A stretch of 47,765 bases of DNA from NCBI GenBank assembly GCA_020849855.1, contig JADZFO010000049.1, positions 1 through 47,765 of the forward strand. Direction: 5' to 3'. The notes below the pieces were generated by a model. It had not been told where the DNA came from. It ran no database searches and was given only the letters and a program-made list of their open reading frames with translations. This DNA is from a bacterium (GTDB taxonomy: Bacteria; 4484-113; JAFGCY01). Of the stretch, positions 6,786 to 13,343 are shown piece by piece (position 1 is the stretch's first letter; every line of letters starts with the position of its first letter). The translations under genes and the position numbers were made by a program.

Positions 6786-7565
6786 CTAGGCCTTGCCGTC
6801 GGTCACAGTTTCAGAATCGGCGCTCCAGCCGGCATCCACAGCCTCAGCCTTCGCTTCGCCGATCTTGTTTCCATTATCGTCGAGATAGGTATTGCCATCA
6901 CCCTTGGGGTTGAACCACCAGGGGATGGTCCGCGGACGGGTGATCTCGGTGCACACCGTCTCGGTCTCGTAATGCACCTGCTTGCAGCCGCAGGCATCAG
7001 TGCATTCCACTTCCTTGCAGACCGTCTCGCAGGTCACGCACTTGCGCTTGCAGGGGATGAAGGCGGAGCAGCCCGTGTCGCAGAGCATGCCGGTTCCGTT
7101 CCAGCAGTTCTCGTAAGGGTGCTTCGGCTTCTTGCAGCCGCAGGGGGTCTCATGGTTGCAGACCTCGACCGGATCGAGATCCGGCGGGCAGCAGGCATCG
7201 CCGTTCCACCAGCTGCCACCACCCCAGGTGGCCACCGGCGTACGGGAGCAGCAGTCAGAGCAGCAGCCCTTCTTGTGGCCACAGCCACACTTGGGCTTGC
7301 TGCACTTCGGCTTGCAGGTATTGCAGGATCCGCACTTGCTCTTGCAACTTCCGCACTTGGGCTTGGCACACTTGTCGCAGCCGCATTTGGGCTTGCAGGT
7401 GTTGCACTTGCTTTCGCACTTGTTGCAGGCGGATTTGCAGGTACTGTGGCATTTGTCCTTGCACGAGCCGCACTTTTCGCTGCAGCCCGCCCAGGCCTTG
7501 CCAGCCCCGGCGAAACAGCCCAGCGCGAGGAGCACCAAGGCTGCTGCCAATATTTTCCGCATCAC
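6786..7565 (-). CDS. Secreted Cys-Lys repeat protein 2
   Basis: The protein is 259 aa with a signal peptide (MMRKILAAALVLLALGCFAG, cleavage probably after WA before GCSEKC). Residues about 27-105 are Cys repeats related to its neighbour (CGSCKDKC, CNTCKPKCGCDKC, CSKPKCGCGHKKGCC). A second, less repetitive Cys-rich domain follows (about 120-215), with CCPPDLDPVEVC, CWNGTGMLCDTGC and CKRKCVTCETVCKEVEC. The tail (about 216-259) is cysteine-free and acidic (WWFNPKGDGNTYLDDNGNK). Architecture suggests an exported structural or metal-binding protein with a distinct C-terminal domain. It is the first gene of the pair, with TATAAT at 7598-7603 and GGGAGGGG before the start. Confidence 0.85.
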   Translation of the reverse strand: MMRKILAAALVLLALGCFAGAGKAWAGCSEKCGSCKDKCHSTCKSACNKCESKCNTCKPKCGCDKCAKPKCGSCKSKCGSCNTCKPKCSKPKCGCGHKKGCCSDCCSRTPVATWGGGSWWNGDACCPPDLDPVEVCNHETPCGCKKPKHPYENCWNGTGMLCDTGCSAFIPCKRKCVTCETVCKEVECTDACGCKQVHYETETVCTEITRPRTIPWWFNPKGDGNTYLDDNGNKIGEAKAEAVDAGWSADSETVTDGKA

Positions 7566-7597
7566 ACACCCCTCCCAAGGGTTGGTAGAGTCGAAAG

Positions 7598-7603
7598 ATT
7601 ATA
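7598..7603 (-). promoter_or_regulatory. -10 box of the Cys-rich gene pair
   Basis: TATAAT on the minus strand about 33 nt before the ATG at 7565, with GGGAGGGG in the leader. The flanking sequence is AT-rich (TATACACTGTATATG on the plus strand, 7600-7614). Confidence 0.55.
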
Positions 7604-7771
7604 CACTGTATATGTAGAGATGGCCGGTAAAGAAGTGGTTCCAGCAGGCCAATCGCGCCCTCCTGGCGACCCCAAGCGAGGCCGCCGCGCAATTCGGCTA
7701 TTCTGGCGTTAAGCAAAATCCGGCGCGGGACTGACTGCTCAGGAGAACAGTTCTCTCAGACGAAGGTAATT

Positions 7772-7957
7772 TTGAGGTGTGAGCTTTCTGGTGAGTTCTT
7801 TCCAGATGAGGACGACGGCTATGTCGCCGATTGTCCGGCCCTTCAAGGCTGTGTTTTTCACGGTGCCACCCTCGAAGAAGCCGAAGCAAACATCAAGGAC
7901 GCAACACGGCTGTATCTCCTGACAGCCGGAAGAAGGGCGGTGCGTTCAATTGCCTGA
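7772..7957 (+). CDS. hicB: HicB-like antitoxin, start uncertain
   Basis: The 61-residue product reads GEFFPDEDDGYVADCPALQG, then a conserved CVFHGATLEEAEANIKDA, then TRLYLL. This is the HicB antitoxin signature: D-G-Y-x-A-x-C-P-x-L-x-G-C-x-x-x-G-x-T-x-E-E-A-x-x-N-I. HicB normally neutralises the HicA ribonuclease. No ATG is available. The only usable starts are TTG 7772 or none, with no clear ribosome-binding site, so the 5' end may be lost. The frame ends in RAVRSIA without the usual DNA-binding extension. The adjacent hicA is only a fragment, so this is probably a decaying toxin-antitoxin locus. Confidence 0.6.
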   Translation: MRCELSGEFFPDEDDGYVADCPALQGCVFHGATLEEAEANIKDATRLYLLTAGRRAVRSIA

Positions 7958-8064
7958 CCATACCGAATCGCCGCGAAGTCCCGCGGGGCACCCTACGTCA
8001 ACTCATTCAAGAGGCCGGACTCACGGTTGAGGAAAGCCTCGCTGCCTGGCGTGCCGGTCTATAG
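7957..8064 (+). pseudogene. hicA: hicA toxin remnant, C-terminal part only
   Basis: Directly after hicB, in another frame, the sequence encodes IPNRREVPRGTLRQLIQEAG followed by LTVEESLAAWRAGL and a stop. This is the conserved C-terminal half of HicA (pattern N-x-E-V-P-R-G-T-L-R-x-I/L-I-x-Q/E-A-G-L-T-V-E-E-F-L). The N-terminal half, with the active-site glycine-serine-histidine segment, is absent. A deletion joining the hicB 3' end to mid-hicA explains it. Confidence 0.65.
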
Positions 8065-8065
8065 C

Positions 8066-8193
8066 TTCAGTGCCCCTTGTTGTGCTCTCCGCTGGTGATC
8101 TCCAGCGTATCCATGTGCAGGACGCGGGCCCCGGGGGAAGCGAGGATCCTCGGCACCACGCCTTCGTAGGACGCAACATCAACCTTGGACTTG
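8066..8193 (-). pseudogene. Broken second copy of the transketolase 3' end
   Basis: Translated on the minus strand this gives KVDVASYEGVVPRILASPGA followed by RVLHMDTLEITSGEHNKGH and a stop. It matches the C-terminus of the intact gene at 9368-10426 (AASYDGTVPKILASPWA, then the identical RVLHMDTLEITSGEHNKGH). Most differences are synonymous (ACC/ACG, AAT/AAC, AAA/AAG, CAT/CAC) and the stop differs (TAG versus TGA). The fragment was therefore under protein-level selection before it lost its upstream part. Homology fades at about 8190-8200. Confidence 0.85.
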
Positions 8194-8234
8194 AGTAATC
8201 ATGGAAGCGCCACAGATTCTGCGGTTCTTGCTCA

Positions 8235-8240
8235 TATACT
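8235..8240 (+). promoter_or_regulatory. -10 box of the leaderless orphan gene
   Basis: TATACT-CAGCCT-GTG: six bases from the -10 hexamer to the GTG start at 8247. Confidence 0.55.
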
Positions 8241-8246
8241 CAGCCT

Positions 8247-9308
8247 GTGTTCATCCCGCAAGGATTCCACAAACTCACTTCGCCAACTGAGTTACATCCC
8301 CAGTTGGCCGCAGTTGTACAAGCCATTCTGGCCGCAGTACCAGAGGTGGAGGCTCACTTCGCGGTCAAGGATCACATGTCTGGACGACTGGCTGCGGAGT
8401 TCTACTTGGCTGTGCAAGGCGATGGAGAACCGCGATTCGAGCTGCTGCTGCGCGGGACATCAGGTCTTGGTGCTCGCTTTACTTTGAAACTGGCGGAAGG
8501 ATTTGAGGCCGTCTTGTCCAGCGCTCAAGCAAGCGAGTTGACGGTAGGGTTGTTACAGGAAACCCTGGTGGCAGTGGCCGAGCGGCTCAACTTACAAACG
8601 GTCAAAAGCTGGATTGCCCACGCCGATGATCCTACGCTTTCACCATATGGTGAATTCGTTTGGATCAACAAGACGCTTGTTCGTCAGACGCGCATAGCTC
8701 AATCTCCAAACAACATTGAGGTTAGGTCCTACCACGGCACGTACGCCAAGCAGGCGAAGTCCGAATTGGAAAGTCTGGCGAACTGGAAGACAAACCAAAC
8801 TCAGGGATGGGAAGAAGATTATGCCCACGCCCCATGGTTTGAGGGAGGTATTCCGCTTGCATTGGGAAAGGAATTGCTGGGCCGGGCAGTCCGGGCTTCG
8901 GACTTAGACCCGAAACCCGATTTTGGCGACTGCTGGATGTGGGGCTCAGAGGATGCGATGCTCGTGCTTGACAAAATTGACGAGCTGAACTCGACCGTCA
9001 CTCCAGATAGGCAAATCAGCGTCATTCATGGATTCGGATATGACAAGACAGATCTAGGCCTTAAAGATCTGCTGGGTTTCTGGGACACCGCTCCTGGCTA
9101 TGGGACCGACAACGAAAGGAAGATACTGCTCGAGGCAAAGGAAGAAGGCGCGGCGAACGCCTACTTCCACTTCAGATTCTTTATTGGCAAGAGCGAAGAG
9201 ATGGACAGGGGCCTTGGTCTTGCACCTTCGCGACGCCGCGTTCCCACTTGTTCCATCCTCATAGCGCTCATGGTAATCGTCTGGCTCATCTATAGATGCG
9301 CGCGTTAG
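8247..9308 (+). CDS. Orphan protein with C-terminal membrane anchor
   Basis: I do not recognise this 353-aa protein. Residues 1-320 look soluble and mixed alpha/beta (LAAVVQAILAAVPEVEAHFA; GDCWMWGSEDAMLVLDKIDE; a segment rich in Tyr, Asp and Gly near 275-300). A basic stretch and one helix end it (about 330-349, CSILIALMVIVWLIY), so it may be tail-anchored. The GTG start is chosen because TATACT lies six bases upstream. Codon use is less GC-biased than in the neighbours. The gene sits between two copies of the transketolase 3' end, which suggests it arrived as cargo in a recombination event. No function can be assigned. Confidence 0.65.
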   Translation: MFIPQGFHKLTSPTELHPQLAAVVQAILAAVPEVEAHFAVKDHMSGRLAAEFYLAVQGDGEPRFELLLRGTSGLGARFTLKLAEGFEAVLSSAQASELTVGLLQETLVAVAERLNLQTVKSWIAHADDPTLSPYGEFVWINKTLVRQTRIAQSPNNIEVRSYHGTYAKQAKSELESLANWKTNQTQGWEEDYAHAPWFEGGIPLALGKELLGRAVRASDLDPKPDFGDCWMWGSEDAMLVLDKIDELNSTVTPDRQISVIHGFGYDKTDLGLKDLLGFWDTAPGYGTDNERKILLEAKEEGAANAYFHFRFFIGKSEEMDRGLGLAPSRRRVPTCSILIALMVIVWLIYRCAR

Positions 9309-9311
9309 AAA

Positions 9312-9366
9312 TCGCCCCATTCGTTTTACCATGACACTGGCCGCAGCGACTCATACCTAATGGGGC
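9312..9366. repeat. Widely spaced inverted repeat
   Basis: GCCCCATT (9312-9319) and AATGGGGC (9359-9366) are perfect inverted copies 39 bases apart, lying between the orphan gene and the transketolase stop. They may mark a boundary of the inserted segment or form a weak terminator. Confidence 0.35.
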
Positions 9367-9367
9367 G

Positions 9368-10426
9368 CTAATGCCCTTTATTGTGCTCTCCGCTGGTGAT
9401 CTCCAGGGTATCCATGTGCAGGACGCGGGCCCAGGGGCTGGCCAGGATCTTCGGCACTGTGCCGTCGTAGGAGGCCGCGCCATAGTCCGCCTTCGCCGCC
9501 GCGACATCCGGGTAGTCGTAGCCCAGGGCGGTCAGGCAGTTCATGGCCTCTTCGTCGGTGCAGGCCTTGCCGTGCCACTTGAACTGGTTCTCATACTGCG
9601 GCACGCCCTCCATCATGATCGTCTTGAAGATGATGCACTTGGGCTTGCCTTCCGGCGTGCGGCTCCACTTCCAGGCCGCGTTGATGGCGTCGAAGTCGTG
9701 GCCGTCGCACCACTGCACATCCCAGTGGAAGGCGCGCAGCTTGTCATCCAGCGGGTCGAGGCGCTTGACCACGCTGACCGGGCCGTCGATCTGGATGTCG
9801 TTGTAATCCACGCTCATTATCAGGTTGTCGGTGCCACGGTGGCCGGCATGCTGGATCGCTTCCCAGATCTGGCCTTCCTGCATCTCGCCGTCGCCGACGT
9901 TCACATGCACGCGCACATCGTCCCAGCCCTTGAGCTTCGCGCCCAGCGCCATGCCATGCGCCACCGAGACGCCCTGGCCCAGAGAGCCTGTGCCGATCTC
10001 AATGCCCGCCAGCTTGATGTGGTTCGGGTGGCCCTGCAGGCGGCTGGGGGTGGAGCGGAAGGTCAGCAGATAGCCGGGGCTGAAGTAGCCGCGGCGTGAC
10101 AGCAGGCTGTAGTTCAGCGCGCTGACATGGCCGTTACTGATGATCATGCGGTCGCGCCGCTCCCAGAAGGGGTCGGCGGGCTTGCAGCGCAGGTGGTTGC
10201 AGACCAGCGCGCCCATGTAGTCCGCCATGGAAAAGGGGCCGCCGGTGTGGCCGGAGTTGGCCGCGTTGGTCATCATCACCGCGTCCTTGCGCAGCTCACG
10301 GCAGAAACTGCGCAGCTCGGGCACGCTCAGGCCCAGCGGCTCGCCGCTGGCAGCGGCATTGCTTGCAGCAATCCTGGCGGCCACATCGGCCCAGTTCGCG
10401 CGCGCTTTTTCGGTCATGACGTCCAT
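9368..10426 (-). CDS. Transketolase, N-terminal (TPP-binding) subunit
   Basis: Split transketolases carry the thiamine-diphosphate-binding half as a separate protein. Together with the C-terminal pyrimidine-domain half it transfers two-carbon units in the pentose phosphate pathway. The 352-aa product shows SGHTGGPFSMADYMGAL, SLGQGVSVAHGMALGAKL, the TPP/Mg motif GDGEMQEGQIWEAIQHAG and, downstream, VDYNDIQIDG. It is longer than the usual 270-290 aa because of an extra C-terminal segment of about 60 residues (about 292-352, ending GEHNKGH). The C-terminal partner is not adjacent, which is unusual; downstream lie the orphan gene and a broken copy of this gene's own 3' end. The start is ATG 10426; an internal ATG nine bases later is also possible. 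Confidence 0.93.
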   Translation of the reverse strand: MDVMTEKARANWADVAARIAASNAAASGEPLGLSVPELRSFCRELRKDAVMMTNAANSGHTGGPFSMADYMGALVCNHLRCKPADPFWERRDRMIISNGHVSALNYSLLSRRGYFSPGYLLTFRSTPSRLQGHPNHIKLAGIEIGTGSLGQGVSVAHGMALGAKLKGWDDVRVHVNVGDGEMQEGQIWEAIQHAGHRGTDNLIMSVDYNDIQIDGPVSVVKRLDPLDDKLRAFHWDVQWCDGHDFDAINAAWKWSRTPEGKPKCIIFKTIMMEGVPQYENQFKWHGKACTDEEAMNCLTALGYDYPDVAAAKADYGAASYDGTVPKILASPWARVLHMDTLEITSGEHNKGH

Positions 10427-10469
10427 GCTTGTGCCTCTGGGCCGAAGCCCCTGAAGTGCGTGTTGATGC

Positions 10470-10496
10470 GGCCCCGCGGGGCCAGCGGAAATTATA
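10470..10496 (-). promoter_or_regulatory. Transketolase promoter and palindrome
   Basis: TATAAT on the minus strand (10491-10496) is followed by a leader of about 60 nt containing the perfect palindrome GGCCCCGCGGGGCC (10470-10483). The palindrome is placed where an operator or leader hairpin would be. Confidence 0.45.
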
Positions 10497-10513
10497 CAGG
10501 CGGCGGCGCGGGC

Positions 10514-12253
10514 CTAGGGGACCAGCACCGACCAGACCAGCTTGCAGCTCAGGGTGTCCTTGCCCTCGAAGTAGCCCAGAGGCTGCTTGACGATGCTCAG
10601 CACGCCAAGCTGGCCGTCGATGACCAGGAAGTCGCAGCGGCGCTTGGGGTCACTGCTGATTGTCTCGTTGCCCCAGCCCGCAGTAGTGAGCGGATCGCTG
10701 TTGCGCCACAGGCGCATCGGTTCGCTGCCACTGCGCAGCAGGCCGTTGGATTCATTCGCGCCACCGCCCAGGAAAAGCAGATCGCCGTTATGCGCAGCAA
10801 AACTGTACTGGAGCAGGTAGGAGCCCAGGCCAAGGTCGTTATGGTGAGTAACCGTCCAGTCAGCCGGGCTGGCCAGGTCGCTCCCGCTGAAGGCATAGGT
10901 CCAGAAGGTGATCTCATCGGGGGCGAAGACTATATAGTCAAGCGCTGCGAAGAGCGGCTTGTCATCAAGAATGACGCCGGCCAGGATGTTATCTGTGTGG
11001 TACTCCAGCGGGGTTCTGGTCCAGTCATCAGGCCCCAGCGGCGTCTGGATGTCCGCGGCAGCCACCACCAGATTTGAAGCACCGCTGTCGCAGGCGATGA
11101 TCGGCCGGCCCTGGTAATCCAGCAGATCGCTGAAGCTGTCAGACAGGCCCTTTGACATCTCGATGTCGTTATCTATCGCCGCGATGGTCCAGCTGCCGCC
11201 TGACTGGGCATCACTCGCGGCATAGAAAGGCTTCCAGTAGCTGCTGCTTTCGATGTCTGCCACACCGACGGCGATGCCCGGCAGACCTCCAATTTCCGCC
11301 AACCGGGCCTGCCCCATCTGGTAGGTGTTTGTATAAATGAGCTCGTCCCCGAAGCCAGCCTGCGGGTCACTGCAGTAACCGTAGTGCAGCTCTGTGGTCT
11401 CACCCGGCCCCGGCTCTTCAAACCAGGCTGCCGCCAGTCCGCTGCCCATGCCCGCAAGAGTGACCGGCCAGTTCCCCATGACTTCCGCAGGATAAGACTG
11501 CCAATCTGAGAGCTGCAGCCCGGACACGCTGTCGGCAATGCCAAGATAGGCAGCCTGCAGGACATAACTGCCTTCAACGTAGTTGTACAGACCCAGTCCA
11601 ACTCCCGGCCTGCCCTGATAGGTGAAGGGCTCCACTACATGGGAAGCCGCAAACTCAGCCGCCGGGATCTCCGCGCTGAACAGCTCCAGATGCCGCCAGC
11701 CGCTCTGCGGGCGGGTTTCCAGCCTGATGTAGTCCAGCTCGGCCCGATTGTGCGGCCCGGCGGCCGATGGCGCAGCGGGCAGCAGCAGCGTCAGCAGCAC
11801 GCTGCCTTCGGGGCTGATGTAGTCGGCAAAGTTCTCGGCCGTGATCTCGGCCGCCGGGTCGGAGAGCTGCCGCCAGTCCCAGCGGTCAGTGCTCAGGTTG
11901 CCCAGGGCCAGATACATCGCCCCAGCAGGCGGCGCGAGATTCCAGCTCAGCCGGATAGCCAGCGGGCCTTCATCTTCCACCGGCAGGTGGAAGACCGAGA
12001 GGGCGTTGTCCCAGAACTTCGGCGAGCCGCTGGTCGAGGGCTCAAAGATCTTCGTCTCCGAGCTGCTGGTGCCCCAGGAGGGCCTGGCCGGGTCATACTC
12101 ATAGCCCGTGAAGTAGCCCAGGCTGTCCGAGGCGCTGCGCAGCTCTGAGGGCGCAGGCAGCCCTTGCGGCGGTGCTGCAGACTGCAGGCCGGCAGTCCGG
12201 CCGCAGCCCACACAGATCAGCAGGGCCAGCAGACCCAGAATTCGCAGCAGCAT
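10514..12253 (-). CDS. Lipoprotein A: shared N-module plus propeller-like repeats
   Basis: The protein is about 579 aa. MLLRILGLLALLICVGCGRT gives a lipobox ending V-G-C, so it is a predicted lipoprotein. ATG 12253 has GGGGG upstream and a TATCAT box. Residues about 30-200 carry the module shared with the other large lipoproteins: an L-P-A-P-x-x-L start, MYLALGNLSTDRWDWRQL, FADYISPEGSVLLTLLL and LDYIRLETRPQSGW. The C-terminal part has recurring units of the form G-x-P-x-V/I-x-x-x......L-x-Y-x-x-x-S-D-x-x-x-G (GRPGVGLGLYNY, GLPGIAVGVAD, GRPIIACDSG), which suggests a beta-propeller or sialidase-like fold. Substrate is unknown; binding of extracellular polymers is plausible. It resembles lipoproteins D and F most. 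Confidence 0.85.
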   Translation of the reverse strand: MLLRILGLLALLICVGCGRTAGLQSAAPPQGLPAPSELRSASDSLGYFTGYEYDPARPSWGTSSSETKIFEPSTSGSPKFWDNALSVFHLPVEDEGPLAIRLSWNLAPPAGAMYLALGNLSTDRWDWRQLSDPAAEITAENFADYISPEGSVLLTLLLPAAPSAAGPHNRAELDYIRLETRPQSGWRHLELFSAEIPAAEFAASHVVEPFTYQGRPGVGLGLYNYVEGSYVLQAAYLGIADSVSGLQLSDWQSYPAEVMGNWPVTLAGMGSGLAAAWFEEPGPGETTELHYGYCSDPQAGFGDELIYTNTYQMGQARLAEIGGLPGIAVGVADIESSSYWKPFYAASDAQSGGSWTIAAIDNDIEMSKGLSDSFSDLLDYQGRPIIACDSGASNLVVAAADIQTPLGPDDWTRTPLEYHTDNILAGVILDDKPLFAALDYIVFAPDEITFWTYAFSGSDLASPADWTVTHHNDLGLGSYLLQYSFAAHNGDLLFLGGGANESNGLLRSGSEPMRLWRNSDPLTTAGWGNETISSDPKRRCDFLVIDGQLGVLSIVKQPLGYFEGKDTLSCKLVWSVLVP

Positions 12254-12281
12254 GAGGTACCCCCACAAAAGGATCAGCAAA

Positions 12282-12287
12282 ATGATA
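12282..12287 (-). promoter_or_regulatory. -10 box of lipoprotein A
   Basis: TATCAT on the minus strand about 29 nt before ATG 12253, with a G-rich ribosome-binding site in between. Lipoprotein D has the same hexamer. Confidence 0.45.
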
Positions 12288-12420
12288 CTTGCTGAACCGC
12301 GCAAGTGTGTTCAGGCCATCCGCGCTGCTGCAGAGGTCTTCAGAGCTGTCGCGCCGGGCTGAGCTGTCTGAGACGGACCGCGAGTTTCGGCAGTCACAGT
12401 CTTCCTGCCGCCCCATGCGC

Positions 12421-12426
12421 TAAATT
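12421..12426 (+). promoter_or_regulatory. -10 box of the leaderless VOC gene
   Basis: TAAATT-CCACGGT-ATG, a seven-base gap. This selects ATG 12434 over the in-frame upstream extension, which has no homology to the family. Confidence 0.5.
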
Positions 12427-12433
12427 CCACGGT

Positions 12434-13333
12434 ATGCAAAAGATCACGCCCTGTCTTTGGTTTCAGGACCGCTGCGAAGAAGCCGTTGCCCTCTACACCA
12501 GCCTCTTTGAAGGCTCGAGCCTGCAGCGCCTGAAGCGCTACCCGGAAGGCATGGAGCAGGACTTCATGCGCAAGATGGAAGGCAAGGTCCTGACCGCGAT
12601 CTTTGAGCTGGCGGGCCAGCGCTTCTTCGCGCTGGACGGCGGCGCGCACTTTGCCCAGACACCGGCAATCTCGCTGTTTGTCTGCTCGGACACTGAGGAG
12701 GAGACCCAGCGGCTCTGGGATGCCCTCAGCGCCGGCGGGCAGGTGCTGATGCCGCTGAAGAGCTATCCCTGGAGCGCGAAGTATGGCTGGTGCACGGACC
12801 AGTTCGGCATCTCATGGCAGCTCTTCACGGGCAGCCGCAGGCAGCGCATCACACCCAAGCTGATGTTCACCGGCGAGCACTTCGGCCAGGCCGAGGAAGC
12901 CATGCGCTTCTGGGCCTCGGTGCTTCCTGATTCGCAGTTAGATGAACCGCACCGCTACCCGGAGGGCGACCCCCAGGCGGGCAAGCTGAGCCATGCCGAG
13001 TTCAGGCTCGCCGGCTACCTGTTCATGGTGATGGACAGCAGCGGCCCGCATGACTTCGGCTTCAGCGGCGCCATTTCCTTCATCGTGGACTGCGCTGACC
13101 AGGCCGAGATCGACCGCTACTGGGAAGCCCTGGCAGCCGGCGGCGGCCAGCATCTGCCCTGCGGCTGGCTGAAGGACCGCTACGGCATTTTCTGGCAGAT
13201 CGATCCGGCCAACATGGGCCAGCTGGTCGACGGACCGGACGAGGCCGGCGCCCGGCGGGCCTTTGAGGCCATGATGAAGATGGGCAAACTGGATATTGCT
13301 ACGCTGGAGGCGGCCTACCGCGGCGAGCTCTGA
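12434..13333 (+). CDS. Tandem PhnB-type VOC domain protein
   Basis: This 299-aa cytosolic protein consists of two copies of the PhnB/3-demethylubiquinone-methyltransferase-like glyoxalase fold. Domain 1 (about 1-140) begins KITPCLWFQDRCEEAVALYT and has ALDGGAHFAQTPAISLFV and CTDQFGISWQLF. Domain 2 (about 142-260) begins ITPKLMFTGEHFGQAEEAMR and has FMVMDSSGPHDFGFSGAISF and KDRYGIFWQID. Family members are often single domain, so the tandem copy is notable but known. VOC proteins bind metals or small hydrophobic ligands; the specific reaction cannot be read from sequence. Its leaderless promoter is divergent from that of lipoprotein A. Confidence 0.88.
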   Translation: MQKITPCLWFQDRCEEAVALYTSLFEGSSLQRLKRYPEGMEQDFMRKMEGKVLTAIFELAGQRFFALDGGAHFAQTPAISLFVCSDTEEETQRLWDALSAGGQVLMPLKSYPWSAKYGWCTDQFGISWQLFTGSRRQRITPKLMFTGEHFGQAEEAMRFWASVLPDSQLDEPHRYPEGDPQAGKLSHAEFRLAGYLFMVMDSSGPHDFGFSGAISFIVDCADQAEIDRYWEALAAGGGQHLPCGWLKDRYGIFWQIDPANMGQLVDGPDEAGARRAFEAMMKMGKLDIATLEAAYRGEL

Positions 13334-13343
13334 GCAGCCTGTC

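Noticed and set aside
6002..7712. Long plus-strand frames rich in Leu/Ala/Gly across the Cys-rich genes
   Set aside because: They are reverse-strand reflections of the repetitive CKPKC coding sequence. The minus-strand frames have signal peptides, ribosome-binding sites and a promoter.
9741..10320. Plus-strand frames over the transketolase gene
   Set aside because: They are shadows; the minus-strand frame has the full TPP-binding signature.
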